NCBI GenBank assembly: GCA_017525875.1
Contig: JAFXSG010000008.1
Coordinates: 1 to 64,000 of the forward strand
Reading direction: 5' to 3'
DNA length: 64,000 nt
Source: Clostridia bacterium
GTDB taxonomy: Bacteria; Bacillota; Clostridia; Christensenellales; CAG-138
Made by a program: the position numbers and the translations under genes. Of the stretch, positions 52,001 to 60,589 are shown one piece after another (positions within the stretch are counted from its first letter, which is position 1; each line of letters opens with the position of its first letter). The notes beneath the pieces were generated by a model, which was not told where the DNA came from, ran no database searches, and saw only the letters and a list, made by a program, of their open reading frames with translations.

Positions 52001-55000
52001 GGGCTACGAAATCGACGTTCTCGCTCTCCGCGAGGCCGGTGACGTAGCTGAACGCATCCTCGATGGTGCCTGCGCCGTCCGAATACTCGGCGGTATGGGA
52101 GTGGAGCTGACCGAAGTAGAAGCTGTAACGAGGCTCGCCGACGGTGAAGTTCCAGCTGTAGGTGACGGAAACGCCGTCCGCACGGGTGATGGTCACGCTT
52201 GCGGTGTACTTGTTGTCCTCAAGCTCGCCTTCATAGGTGAAGACTGCGGTCTCGCCGTCAATGACGGTCTCGCCGTCAACGCCGTCGACGGTGATCGCAA
52301 CGGTGGGCTCTTCGCCCGCGTTTGCGAAGGTCACGCTGATGACGGGGGTCTTATCGTCATAAGTGGCGGAGTTCGGGGCGGGCTGCACGGAGACGATCTG
52401 AGGCTCGTCCACGATCGCGATCTCGGCAGTCTCGGTGGTCACAAGACCGCTGGTGTCGGTCGCGACGAAGGTGAGGCTGATGACCGCGTTGCCCGCGGTG
52501 ATCGCGGCGCCGGGCACGGTGCCCTTGTACTTTGCGCTCGCGGTGTTGTAGGTCATTTCGACCTCGCCGGAGGTTTCGCCGCAGACGTACTGCATGACGA
52601 CGGAAGCGATGCCGTAATCATCGGTCACGGCGACGGCCACGTCGTAATCAACGCCGACCTGCGCGTCGAGGAAGCTGCCGACGGTGATAACGGGCGCTTT
52701 GTTCTCGCCGTAGTATTCGCCGCCGCGGAACTGCCAGGTCGAGGAATACCTGCTGAGAGCTGCGCAAAGGTCGACGACCTCGCCCTCGGAAACGCAGAAG
52801 CTCGTGTAGGAAGCTGCGCGGTAGATGGGCATCGATGCGCCGGTGCTGTCGGTCACGTAGGTGTTGCCATTGTCGTTATAAGCACCGAGGGTGACTCCCC
52901 TGACCATGACGTATTCGCTGAGCAGGTTCTCCCTGTTTGCATTGAGCTCTGCGAAGGTATTGAAGGGCTGAGCGGGGATGCGGTCAGCATGACCGAGCTT
53001 TACGACCGCGGTCGCGCTCTGGATCTGCGGGACGCCGCCGTAGGTGGTCTTGGTCGCGCTGATCCTGAGGATGTCGCCGATCTCGTAGTCGTCGAGGGAG
53101 TTATACATCTGCAGGCCGTAGATCTCGCCGTCGATGATGTCCTCGAGGATAGCGGAGTTGACGGAATCGTAGTTGCCGAAGCGGTAGACGAGCTGCGCGA
53201 TAACGACGACTTCGGCAGAATCTGCCGCGGCGATGACCTGCGGGATGGTCATATCGGTCTCGGTGAAGAGATCGTCCGGGATCGGGTCATTGAACACGAT
53301 GTGCCCGGTGACATCCGAAGCCTGCGCAACGCGGAGCTGCGGGTCGTTGTAGGCGGAGACGATCGCGATCATGTCCACGCAGTCGCCCTCGACGAACTCG
53401 GTCTCGGGGATCTTATAGACGTTGATCTCGGATTCTTCCTGGGTGATCGGGGTGTTGCCGCTCGTGTTGATCGCGCCGAGGGTGACGCCCTCGAGCTTGA
53501 CGCGCTCGCACATATATGCGTCGGGAGCTGCGAGGATCTCTGCGAGGGTGACGGTCTCAAGGGGCAGAGCGTTGCCGTTCGATACGATCTTGAACTGCTG
53601 CTCATTGGTCGCGTCGATGCCGGAGAGCTCGGGAAGGCCCTTGAAGGTCGCCCTTGAACCGGTGGCCTCGACCATGTCGCCGACGGCGACGGTCTCGCTT
53701 GTCGCATTGAGGTACAGCACGATCGCGCCGGTGGCATCCTGAACGTAGACGTTCCTGTTGTCGATGAAGGTGACGACGCCGCGCACGGTGGCGGAAGCGC
53801 CGGTCTCGAGCGCGAGCGCTTCGGCGATGTCGATATAGGAGACGTTGGTGACGACGTAGTCCGTGGAAGCGCCGTTGCGGAGCTGGACAGTTGCGTTATA
53901 GCGGGATGCGACCGCGTAAACGTCCACTGTGTCGCCCTCGGAAACTCCCTCGGGGTAGGCTGCCGCGCGGTAGATGGGCATCGTTGCGCCTTCCGCGTCG
54001 GTAATGTAGGTGGAACCGCTGGAAGCATACGCGCCGAGGACAGCGTCCTTGATGACGACGAACTCGGAGAGATAATCCGCGATGTTCGCGTTGAGCTCCG
54101 AAAGAGTGACTTCCTGCGCAGCCATGGGCTCCGCTTCCGCGTCGAGCACGGTAACGGCGGTCACGTTTGAGAGCTGGCGGACTTGGCCGTAATCGCCGAC
54201 GGTGCCGGTCACGGCAACGATGTTGCCGACGACGTAGCTTGCGGTATTGGTGTAGTCATAGATCTGCAGGCCGATGATCTCGTTGTCCTCGACGTCGCCA
54301 AGCGCGATCGAGTTGAGGCTGCCGAAGTTGCCGAACTTCATCGTGACCTGGCCGACGACGGTGACGGTACCGCCGGTCTGGGTCATTGCGAGCACGTCCG
54401 CAATGGTGGAATAATCCGGATAATCTGCGGGATCGATCGGATCGACGAGAGGAAGGACGACCTCAACGTCCTCCGCGGCGGCAACTCTGAGCTGCACGCT
54501 GTTGTAGCAGGAGACGACAGAGGTGACGTTCACGTTGTCGCCTTCGACTGCGGTGACAGTGGGGATCCTGTAGATGTTGACACTGCTTTCGCCCTGGGTG
54601 ATCGGGGTGTTGCCGGAGGTATTGACAGCGCCGAGCACAGCGTTCTTGACGATGATGCGCTCGCACATATAGTCGGCGGTGTTCGCAAGCAGAGCCTCGA
54701 TCGTGACTTCCTCAAGGGGAAGCTCGTTGCCGTTTGAAAGCACGGCAAACTGCTCCGCATTCGTGCCGTCGATGCCGGAAAGCTCGGGCAGACCCTTATA
54801 GGTGGCGCGCTTGCCGACGGCCATGACGGAATCGCCGATCGCGACGCCGGAAGCGTTTGCGTTAAGATAAAGGTCGATGCCTGCGGTCTCATCCTGGACG
54901 TAGACGTTCCTGCCGTCGATGAAGGTGACGGTGCCGATGACACAGATGCCCTCGATGTTGTCTGCCGCGGCAATGGCTTCCTGTATGGTGACGTTGTTAT

Positions 55001-55706
55001 ACGGATCCTCGGTGGGTTCCGCAGTGGGGCCCGCGGTGGGGTCGGGTTCATCGGTGGGGTCGGGTTCATCGGTGGGGTCGGGTTCATCGCCGATCGGGTC
55101 GCCGGTGACGGTGAGGTCGTCCACGCGGCAGGTACCGCCGGACGCGATCGTGCCGTTGCCTGCGCTCACGGTGTCGTTAACGACGAATCGGAGCACGACG
55201 GCTTCCGCACCGTTCGCATCCTCGGGCAGCGTGCCGGTCAAGGTGCCGAAGGTCCCGGAAGCAAGCGCGACCGTCGCACCGCTGACAGCGATGAAGTTCT
55301 CGCCGTCAACACTGTAATACAGCTTGATGTTCTTCGGGCCTGTGCCGGATGAACGGAACGAAGCGGAGACGGCCAGGTTCTCATAGCCGGACGCGTTCAC
55401 CGTCGCGGTGTAGTACTTGGGAGCTGTTGCGGATGCGCCGTCCCAGTACGAGGAGCTGAGTGCTTGTCCGCTGACGCCTGCGGGATAGGTGAACGCGATA
55501 TCGGTGCTCTCCCTTGTTACCACAGCGCCTGCGTTATTGGCGTTTGCGGTCGTGGCGGTGTTGACTTCTGCATCGAAGTTCCAGCCAACAACGGTCTCGC
55601 CGCGCATAGGAACTGATATCTCCTTTGCGAGGGACGAGACGGGGAGCAGCGAAACGGTCATCAGCACCGCAAGCAGCAGAGCATAAAATCGTTTAGCTGT
55701 TTTCAT
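49065..55706 (-). CDS. Giant secreted PHP metallohydrolase (CehA/McbA-like) with OB-type repeats and dockerin
   Basis: A 2213-residue secreted protein. The signal peptide is at 1-27. A beta-sandwich follows to about 200, then a linker built on three DEPDPT repeats (206-224). Next are four OB-type modules of about 190 residues in an A-B-A-B order (about 239-1004); A copies share TFIDGRNVYVQD and KGLPELSGID. An Ig-like part precedes the PHP-type metallohydrolase (about 1190-1460) with GQLHSHTAEYSDG, ALTDHSNYFDDK and NNQDNHKGRWG. A GATase-like segment (about 1667-1790), another OB domain (from about 1949) and a dockerin (from about 2154: DIDGDGQVSTADALLIMR, DVDGDGEVTTVDALLYMR) end it. It may hydrolyse a phospho- or carbonate-type substrate outside the cell; none can be named. 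It stands alone with its own promoter. Confidence 0.85.
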   Translation of the reverse strand: MKTAKRFYALLLAVLMTVSLLPVSSLAKEISVPMRGETVVGWNFDAEVNTATTANANNAGAVVTRESTDIAFTYPAGVSGQALSSSYWDGASATAPKYYTATVNASGYENLAVSASFRSSGTGPKNIKLYYSVDGENFIAVSGATVALASGTFGTLTGTLPEDANGAEAVVLRFVVNDTVSAGNGTIASGGTCRVDDLTVTGDPIGDEPDPTDEPDPTDEPDPTAGPTAEPTEDPYNNVTIQEAIAAADNIEGICVIGTVTFIDGRNVYVQDETAGIDLYLNANASGVAIGDSVMAVGKRATYKGLPELSGIDGTNAEQFAVLSNGNELPLEEVTIEALLANTADYMCERIIVKNAVLGAVNTSGNTPITQGESSVNIYRIPTVTAVEGDNVNVTSVVSCYNSVQLRVAAAEDVEVVLPLVDPIDPADYPDYSTIADVLAMTQTGGTVTVVGQVTMKFGNFGSLNSIALGDVEDNEIIGLQIYDYTNTASYVVGNIVAVTGTVGDYGQVRQLSNVTAVTVLDAEAEPMAAQEVTLSELNANIADYLSEFVVIKDAVLGAYASSGSTYITDAEGATMPIYRAAAYPEGVSEGDTVDVYAVASRYNATVQLRNGASTDYVVTNVSYIDIAEALALETGASATVRGVVTFIDNRNVYVQDATGAIVLYLNATSETVAVGDMVEATGSRATFKGLPELSGIDATNEQQFKIVSNGNALPLETVTLAEILAAPDAYMCERVKLEGVTLGAINTSGNTPITQEESEINVYKIPETEFVEGDCVDMIAIVSAYNDPQLRVAQASDVTGHIVFNDPIPDDLFTETDMTIPQVIAAADSAEVVVIAQLVYRFGNYDSVNSAILEDIIDGEIYGLQMYNSLDDYEIGDILRISATKTTYGGVPQIQSATAVVKLGHADRIPAQPFNTFAELNANRENLLSEYVMVRGVTLGAYNDNGNTYVTDSTGASMPIYRAASYTSFCVSEGEVVDLCAALSRYSSTWQFRGGEYYGENKAPVITVGSFLDAQVGVDYDVAVAVTDDYGIASVVMQYVCGETSGEVEMTYNTASAKYKGTVPGAAITAGNAVISLTFVATDTSGLVTTETAEIAIVDEPQIVSVQPAPNSATYDDKTPVISVTFANAGEEPTVAITVDGVDGETVIDGETAVFTYEGELEDNKYTASVTITRADGVSVTYSWNFTVGEPRYSFYFGQLHSHTAEYSDGAGTIEDAFSYVTGLAESENVDFVALTDHSNYFDDKTHLGDFEDVESGITAANGHSKWYNYTTTIDDFNTRQNDVIFIGGYEMTWSGQYGHINTFNSTGIVSRQNSTYTVQGGAGLVAYYDLIKQYPDTIHQFNHPGTTFGNFDNFGYYDVAADRVITMVEVGNGEGAIGGSAYWPSYEQYTLALDMGWHVAPTNNQDNHKGRWGNANTARDVIITDDFSEEGLYAAMRSMTMYATEDKNLEIYYSLNDSIMGTIIPEDEEDPIEAVNIYASANDPDGEAIGRISVIVNGGLTAYTEEFSSSTAIVNVALPNDYSYYFIRVEQADGDIAVTAPVWVGDVSKVGISDVTTPTIIPVKGEEMTFTTTLYDYEADDFVIENITYSLAVGQNDAVVLGVVENPGTIASDSELELTYNFTPTTLGAQKFIVTAGGYLGETYMQFTYTYEMEVLDPSELLDIGIDYGHINFYVSGNYAGSDAAFIELCAQNAIRTNYIYAGELTYENIKDYALVVLTVPYMGWENVGEANLYTEAELEAIAEYAANGGNLIVCSKSDRGNPANIAEQAHTITNGILEAIGTDTTIANGIVVDNVEKANEAYRIYFTSEDNYSYTWNGEPVWLLTDVLETTNNSFSGYNSAPVIAGENAIPIIKGYSTTWGANYTADFGGSSSYVPDYENDTVVVPMGEVVEMTLEDLEGGGWLITSGVTFFSTFEVKVEIENATTLQNSNYQIVMNIIHKLIPEPEITPIADVNAADEGLKFTVEGYVTSNASGYDQTTAFFDCIYIQDETAGINLFPVAGDFHIGQYVRVTGVTGSYNGERELVVTKIEAVEGHDEMVIEPLELTAEQAMSTDYTGTLIKVEGTVESLGYSSDGALETIMVNDGTGTARVFIDGYIMSDYVIEISVGDHVSAIGLASITVDTEDVNGGFIPRIRVRNRAEIVVTPGPTLPDIDGDGQVSTADALLIMRYAMDIGNYTDEQIALMDVDGDGEVTTVDALLYMRAVMNIN
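55035..55088 (-). repeat. Three perfect 18-bp tandem repeats in the giant gene
   Basis: GGTGGGGTCGGGTTCATC on the plus strand, three exact copies, encoding the DEPDPT linker. Exact DNA identity suggests recent slippage, and copy number may vary between strains. Confidence 0.92.
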
Positions 55707-55757
55707 TGGTTCCTCCCGTTATATTTGCGCAGAAAAAGCGCATATTAAGCCTTTTTA

Positions 55758-55763
55758 ATCATA
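55758..55763 (-). promoter_or_regulatory. Extended -10 promoter of the giant gene
   Basis: Minus strand TGGTATGAT; no good -35. The leader contains a small TGCGC/GCGCA hairpin. Confidence 0.5.
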
Positions 55764-55866
55764 CCACAATTCAGTTCTTTTCGCCATAGCAGATTTGCCA
55801 ATATAAGACATTTTTTCAAAATATTTATTTTGGCCGCTCCCCCCGCTTTTCCGTTTTCGGGCAACA

Positions 55867-55895
55867 GAAAACCGCCGGGCAGGCTGCCCGGCGGT
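55867..55895 (-). terminator. Terminator of dockerin paralog 1
   Basis: A perfect 10-bp stem ACCGCCGGGC / GCCCGGCGGT followed by TTTTCTGTT on the minus strand. Confidence 0.9.
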
Positions 55896-55912
55896 CCGAC
55901 TGTGTTCTTTTA

Positions 55913-57400
55913 TTACGCAAGAGAATCGATGATATCCATAGCGTAGCGCATGATGTAGAGCGCATCGGTGGAATCAAGCGCGCCGCTTGAGTTCACATCG
56001 CCTGCGAGGATCTGCTTTGCGCTGAACGTACCGATGCCCATTGCGCCGCGCATAGCAAGAAGAGCATCCTGTATGTTGACTTCGCCGTTCAGGTCGGTGT
56101 CGCCGAGAAGTACGTATTCGGCGTGGACTTCCATATCGGTGTTGACGTGGCTGAAGTCCTGATCCCAGCCGTAGAACAGCCAGGTGCCGTTTTCGTTGTT
56201 CACGACAGAAGGCGCTTGCGGGGCTGTCGCTGCCTGGCCGTGGCCGACCGTCACTTCCTCGATCAGCTCACCGTCAATACCGTAGAAGGAAACGGTGTGC
56301 TCGGCGGAGGGATCGCCGCCCTGGATCTTGAGAGCCGGGAGATTGTTATTGTCGGGGTTGGGAGCGGTGGCAAAGTTGCCGTCCGCGAAGGTGCCGATCA
56401 CGAGCTCGGGGCCTTCCGCAAGTTCGCTCTGCCCGGAGTTGCGAAGCTGAAGGACCTTGGAAGCCGGGAACTTCGTGGTGGTCAGATAGACCGACTCGAC
56501 GCCCGCACCGATCTTCAGCGAGCCGACGTAGCAAAGCGCCTGCGCGGTGCTGATCGGGGTGGAGACGACCTCTAAGGTGCCGCTCTCGATGACGCAGCTC
56601 AGATATGAATAGATGCTGTTCGTGCCTGCGTTGATCGTGACGTGGCTGCTGCCGGTGATGCGGATCCTGCCGAAAACGACGTGGATGCCTTCCGCATTGT
56701 TCCAGAGGTTGTTCGCGCTGTTCAGGTTGATGCTGATATTCGTGTTGTCGATGAGGCACTCGTTGCAGTTCTCCTCATTGACGCCGCCGATCGGAGTGAC
56801 GCCCTGCATCCAGATCGCTTTGGTGCCGTCGTAGATGTTGATCGTGGCGTTGTGGAACTCGATCGCGTGGTTGGCAAAGATTCCTTCTTTGATCGCGGAG
56901 GCGGTGTTGTTCGTGCGCTCTTTGGAATGGATATTGACGGTGATATCGTTGATATAAAGGAATTCGGAATTGTCGTTTTCGCCGCCGGTCGGAACGCTGA
57001 TCCCGCGGCCATGGTTCTCGATGGCGTAGATGTTGAGCGTGCCGCTGCCCTCGATCTTGAGGTAGCCGTCGTAGCTGCCGCTGAGCACGTCGCAGGCCTC
57101 ACCCATGCAGGCGTTATCGAGGTAGCAATCGCCGTTCACGATGATCTTCGTGTTTGCGGGAACGAGCACGGGAGCGCTGTGCGCGGCCTCGGTGCCGTAG
57201 TTCGTGAGCGTGAGGAGCGGATTGCCGCTGTCGCCGGTCGGGTTATACGCCCAGCCTTCGGCTGAGTTCGAAACTGCCGAGGTGACCGTGGTCAGATCGA
57301 GCTTTTCGGTGCGCTGGGACGCTGCCTTGGTCTCAGCGCCTGCCGGGATCGCGGCAAGGACGAGCATCGCCGCGAGCAGAACTGCAAAGAATTTTTTCAT
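55913..57400 (-). CDS. Secreted beta-helix-like protein with dockerin, paralog 1
   Basis: A 495-residue secreted protein with a signal peptide (FAVLLAAMLVLAAIPAGAE). A long beta-rich part (about 30-340) has repeated short strands such as GYLKIEGSGTLNIYAIENHG, FLYINDITVNIHSKE and ATINIYDGTKAIWMQG, as in carbohydrate-binding beta helices. Next is a Listeria/Bacteroides-type repeat (HTVSFYGIDGELIEEVTVGH...LFYGWDQDF, about 370-425). A dockerin ends the chain: DTDLNGEVNIQDALLAMR and GDVNSSGALDSTDALYIMR. It is about 50% identical by eye to the next gene. I recognise no catalytic residues. It has its own promoter and terminator. Confidence 0.85.
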   Translation of the reverse strand: MKKFFAVLLAAMLVLAAIPAGAETKAASQRTEKLDLTTVTSAVSNSAEGWAYNPTGDSGNPLLTLTNYGTEAAHSAPVLVPANTKIIVNGDCYLDNACMGEACDVLSGSYDGYLKIEGSGTLNIYAIENHGRGISVPTGGENDNSEFLYINDITVNIHSKERTNNTASAIKEGIFANHAIEFHNATINIYDGTKAIWMQGVTPIGGVNEENCNECLIDNTNISINLNSANNLWNNAEGIHVVFGRIRITGSSHVTINAGTNSIYSYLSCVIESGTLEVVSTPISTAQALCYVGSLKIGAGVESVYLTTTKFPASKVLQLRNSGQSELAEGPELVIGTFADGNFATAPNPDNNNLPALKIQGGDPSAEHTVSFYGIDGELIEEVTVGHGQAATAPQAPSVVNNENGTWLFYGWDQDFSHVNTDMEVHAEYVLLGDTDLNGEVNIQDALLAMRGAMGIGTFSAKQILAGDVNSSGALDSTDALYIMRYAMDIIDSLA

Positions 57401-57427
57401 TTTGTTACCTCCTTAGGTGGTGATTCT

Positions 57428-57455
57428 ATTATATAACAATCCGGTAGGCTGTCAA
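57428..57455 (-). promoter_or_regulatory. Consensus promoter of dockerin paralog 1
   Basis: Minus strand TTGACA-N16-TATAAT. AAGGAGG follows close to the ATG. Confidence 0.9.
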
Positions 57456-57465
57456 GAACGCAAAA

Positions 57466-57500
57466 TGAAAAGAGGAGACCGCCTATGCGCTCCCCTTTCG
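57466..57500 (-). terminator. Probable terminator of dockerin paralog 2
   Basis: An imperfect stem GAAAGGGGAG / CTCCTCTTTTC with a T-rich end (TTTTCATTTTG) on the minus strand. Confidence 0.5.
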
Positions 57501-57506
57501 CTTTGA

Positions 57507-59003
57507 TCAATCTGTACTTATTACGTAACGCATTATCAGGATCGCGTCCGAGGCCTCGACCGCGTCGTTCGAGTCCATATCGCCGGCGGCGATCTGGCGG
57601 GGCTCGAGCGTTATGATGCTCATGGCATACCTCATCGCGAGCAGCGCGTCCGACGCGGTCACTTCGCCGTCAAAATCTATGTCGCCGCGGAGGGTGTAGA
57701 GCGCGTGAACGTCCATATCCTCCGTGACGTTCGAGAAGTCCGCATCCCAGCCGTAGAAGACCATCGGACCGTGCTCGCCCGTGACGTATTTAGGAACGTC
57801 GGGAGCAGCAGCCGCCTGCTCATCCTCGACCTGAACGGCTTCGATGAGAGCACCGTCATAGCCGTAGAAGGAGACGGTGTGTGTGTTTGCCGCGGCAGCT
57901 TTAACGATCTTCAGTCCGGGAAGATCGCCGTTGTCGGGGTCTGAAGCCTGCGAAAAAACGCCGTTTTCAAAGGTTCCGACCTGCATGGTAAGACCGTCGC
58001 CGAGAGATGAGATCCCGCTGGTCTTGCAGTACAGGATCCTGGTCAATGGCCACTTTTGGGTCTTGATCGATACGCTCTCCGCACCGCTTTCGACGACGAG
58101 ATTATTGACGCGCACGAGCGCATACGCATCCATATTGGTTCCTGCAGGCATTGAATAAATGTTCAGATCGCCGCTTTCGATCGTGAGGCTGAAGCTCGCA
58201 TAGATGCTGTCGGACCCGGCGTTGATGTTCACGTTGCTGCCGCCCGTGATGACGACCCTGCCGCAAACGACGTACAGGCCCTTTGCATAGTTCCAGTACG
58301 AATTGCCGTCGGCCTGGGTGATATTGATATTGATATCGGTGTTGTCGATCAGGAGCTCCGGGCAGGTCTCCTCCGTGAGGTTGATGGTCGGGATCGGCGA
58401 TGAGCCCTGCAGCCAGATCGCCTTGGTGCCGTTCACGATATTTATCGTGGCGTTATGGCATTCCAAACCCTGGTTGGCATAGATCCCCTCTTTGATATAA
58501 TAAGCGGTATTGCTCTTCGGCTGCTGAGAATAGATGTTGACCGTGATATCGTTGATGTATAGGAACTCGAGCATATCGGTCACGCCGCCGGTCGGGACGC
58601 TGATGCCGCGGCCCTGATATTCGAGCGCGTAGAGGTTCAGCGTTCCGGTACCCTCGAGCTTTAGGTAGCCGTCACAGCAGCCGCTGAGCAGGTCGCAGTC
58701 CGCGCCTATACAGGCGTTGTCGATATAGCAGTCGCCGTTCACGATGACCTTGGTGTTCGCGGGAACGAGCACGGGCGCGCTGTGGGCGTCAGCCGTGCCG
58801 TAATTCGTAAGGGTGAGGATCGGGTTGCCGCCGTCGCCTGTCGGGTCGTACGCCCAGCCTTCGGCTGCGTTGGAAGCTGCCGAGGTGACTGCGGTCAGGT
58901 CGAGCTTTTCGGTGCGCTGGGACGCCGATCTTGCGGCGGCCTGCACCGGGCTCATCGTGCAGAGCATCAGCACTGCAAGGAAAACGGAAACAAGTTTTTT
59001 CAT
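57507..59003 (-). CDS. Secreted beta-helix-like protein with dockerin, paralog 2
   Basis: A 498-residue secreted protein, same domain order as the previous gene. It has a signal peptide (SVFLAVLMLCTMSPVQAAA), then the beta-helix-like part with GYLKLEGTGTLNLYALEYQG and ATINIVNGTKAIWLQG. The Listeria/Bacteroides-type repeat (HTVSFYGYDGALIEAVQV) and a dockerin follow (DIDFDGEVTASDALLAMR and GDMDSNDAVEASDAILIMR). The second dockerin loop is degenerate: asparagine and aspartate replace the usual glycine positions, so calcium binding may be weaker. The pair arose by tandem duplication, since order, length and promoter agree. Confidence 0.85.
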   Translation of the reverse strand: MKKLVSVFLAVLMLCTMSPVQAAARSASQRTEKLDLTAVTSAASNAAEGWAYDPTGDGGNPILTLTNYGTADAHSAPVLVPANTKVIVNGDCYIDNACIGADCDLLSGCCDGYLKLEGTGTLNLYALEYQGRGISVPTGGVTDMLEFLYINDITVNIYSQQPKSNTAYYIKEGIYANQGLECHNATINIVNGTKAIWLQGSSPIPTINLTEETCPELLIDNTDININITQADGNSYWNYAKGLYVVCGRVVITGGSNVNINAGSDSIYASFSLTIESGDLNIYSMPAGTNMDAYALVRVNNLVVESGAESVSIKTQKWPLTRILYCKTSGISSLGDGLTMQVGTFENGVFSQASDPDNGDLPGLKIVKAAAANTHTVSFYGYDGALIEAVQVEDEQAAAAPDVPKYVTGEHGPMVFYGWDADFSNVTEDMDVHALYTLRGDIDFDGEVTASDALLAMRYAMSIITLEPRQIAAGDMDSNDAVEASDAILIMRYVISTD

Positions 59004-59030
59004 TGCAAATCCTCCTTTGGGGCAGCTTCA

Positions 59031-59058
59031 ATTATAGCTTTATTCGGGAAACTGTCAA
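59031..59058 (-). promoter_or_regulatory. Consensus promoter of dockerin paralog 2
   Basis: Minus strand TTGACA-N16-TATAAT, same spacing as in paralog 1. The leader is only about 20 nt, with AAAGGAGG inside it. Confidence 0.9.
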
Positions 59059-59159
59059 GCATTTGTTTATACCCTGTGGGTGAAGACGCCCGCACGGAGC
59101 TTTGCCCGGAGACCGGTCAGACGCCGTCTTTTTAAGCTGAAAAAGGCATTTTTCGCATA

Positions 59160-59194
59160 GGAAAAGGAGCCGTGCCTGAGCACGGCCCCTTTTG
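59160..59194 (-). terminator. Terminator of the opp operon
   Basis: Stem AAAAGG-GCCGTGC / GCACGGC-CCTTTT with one bulge, 3 nt after the last gene of the operon. Confidence 0.75.
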
Positions 59195-59196
59195 GC

Positions 59197-59511
59197 TTAC
59201 TTTCCGATATGGACGTGACCGATGAGTATTATCGCGATGGCGAAGACAATTCCGAAAACCGCTGCTATCGCAAGCCCGGCGCCGACCGCTGCGAGGATAT
59301 AGGCGCGGCGGTCCTGCTTTGAGAGCTGGTCCTGCGGGCGCTGCTGAGAGGAAGCGGTTTTCTCCTCTTCCACCTGCTTTTGCCTCTCCCGCTCATGCCA
59401 GGGGGCGGTCGCGGGGGAACGGAAGCTCCAAAGGTTCGGCCGGGTGACGCCGCTCATGTCGGCTATGCGGCGGCCGTCGTCATCATCGTGTTTTCTCGGT
59501 TTATTGTCCAT
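59197..59511 (-). CDS. Small single-span membrane protein, unknown
   Basis: A 104-residue protein. The N-terminal 65 residues are hydrophilic and charged (DNKPRKHDDDDGRRIADMSG, then a Glu/Gln/Lys-rich part). A single long membrane helix (AYILAAVGAGLAIAAVFGIV) ends 6 residues before the C-terminus. I recognise no family. It lies 13 nt after oppF on the same strand, at the end of the peptide transporter operon. It may be a transporter accessory or unrelated. Confidence 0.7.
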   Translation of the reverse strand: MDNKPRKHDDDDGRRIADMSGVTRPNLWSFRSPATAPWHERERQKQVEEEKTASSQQRPQDQLSKQDRRAYILAAVGAGLAIAAVFGIVFAIAIILIGHVHIGK

Positions 59512-59524
59512 TTTTCTCCATTGA

Positions 59525-60586
59525 TCACTCTGCAGCGGTCTCTGCTGGCTTCACGTCGTCGTAAAGATGGCATGCGCAGAAGTGACCGGGACGGATTTCC
59601 TTCCACTCGGGGGTGACTTCGGAGCAGATCTTCATGCAGTTCGCGCAGCGGGTGTGGAACTTGCAGCCGGAAGGCGGATTTGCGGGCGAAGGGATGGAGC
59701 CCTCGAGAACGATACGCTTCATCTTCGCATCGGGATCCGGGACGGGGATCGCGGAGAACAGCGCCTTGGTGTACGGATGGAGAGGCTCGCCGAAGATATC
59801 CTTCGTGGTGCCGTACTCAACAAGGTTGCCAAGGTACATAACGCCGACCGTATCGGAGATATGCTCAACGACGGAGAGGTCGTGAGAGATGAACAGATAG
59901 GTCAGCTTATATTTCTCCTGCAGGTCCTCGAGCAGGTTGATGATCTGCGCCTGGATCGAAACGTCGAGCGCGGATACGGGCTCGTCGCAGACGACGAACT
60001 CGGGGTTCACGGCAAGCGCGCGGGCGATGCAGATACGCTGACGCTGACCGCCGGAGAACTCGTGCGGATAACGATCCTTATGGAAGGGCTGCAGACCGCA
60101 GTTGTCCATAACGCCGTCGATATAGTCATCGAACTCTGCTCTTGAAACGACGTTGTGCTCGCGAACGGCTTCGCCGATGATCTCACCGACGGGGAGACGC
60201 GGAGAGAGGCTGGAGAACGGGTCCTGGAAGATGATCTGCATCTTGGTACGCATGGACCGCATTTCCCTGTCGGAAAGGTCGTAAACTTCCTTGCCGTTGA
60301 ACAGGACCTGGCCGCCGGTCTTATCGCCCGAGAGGCGGAGGATGGTACGACCGCAGGTGGTCTTACCGCAGCCGGACTCGCCGACGAGGCCCATGGTGGT
60401 GCCGCGCTTGAGGTTGAAGGTAACACCGTCGACAGCCTTGACGTAACCGACAGTCCTCGAGATCATACCGCCCTTGATGGGGAAGTATTTTTTGAGGTTG
60501 TTGACCATCAGGATGTACTGAGGATCATAGGTCACGGGATCGAAAGTGTTGTCGATACGAAGGTTCTGAGCTTTTTCCTTACTCAT
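59525..60586 (-). CDS. oppF: Oligopeptide/dipeptide ABC transporter ATP-binding protein (OppF-like)
   Basis: A 353-residue ATPase of the peptide importer. Walker A is [18 protein letters not shown], the signature [17 protein letters not shown], Walker [18 protein letters not shown]. The C-terminal oligopeptide-specific domain contains a cysteine cluster ([14 protein letters not shown] and later CACH), which in related transporters may hold an Fe-S cluster. The leading part has a 20-residue extension ([20 protein letters not shown]). It follows oppD by 3 nt. Confidence 0.94.
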   Translation of the reverse strand: MSKEKAQNLRIDNTFDPVTYDPQYILMVNNLKKYFPIKGGMISRTVGYVKAVDGVTFNLKRGTTMGLVGESGCGKTTCGRTILRLSGDKTGGQVLFNGKEVYDLSDREMRSMRTKMQIIFQDPFSSLSPRLPVGEIIGEAVREHNVVSRAEFDDYIDGVMDNCGLQPFHKDRYPHEFSGGQRQRICIARALAVNPEFVVCDEPVSALDVSIQAQIINLLEDLQEKYKLTYLFISHDLSVVEHISDTVGVMYLGNLVEYGTTKDIFGEPLHPYTKALFSAIPVPDPDAKMKRIVLEGSIPSPANPPSGCKFHTRCANCMKICSEVTPEWKEIRPGHFCACHLYDDVKPAETAAE

Positions 60587-60589
60587 GGC

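Noticed and set aside
49056-53657. A 1533-codon open frame antisense to the giant dockerin gene
   Set aside because: It mirrors the codon usage of the real gene. Its translation is repetitive in Asp, Val and Gly, with no signal peptide or known motif, while the minus strand encodes clear domains.
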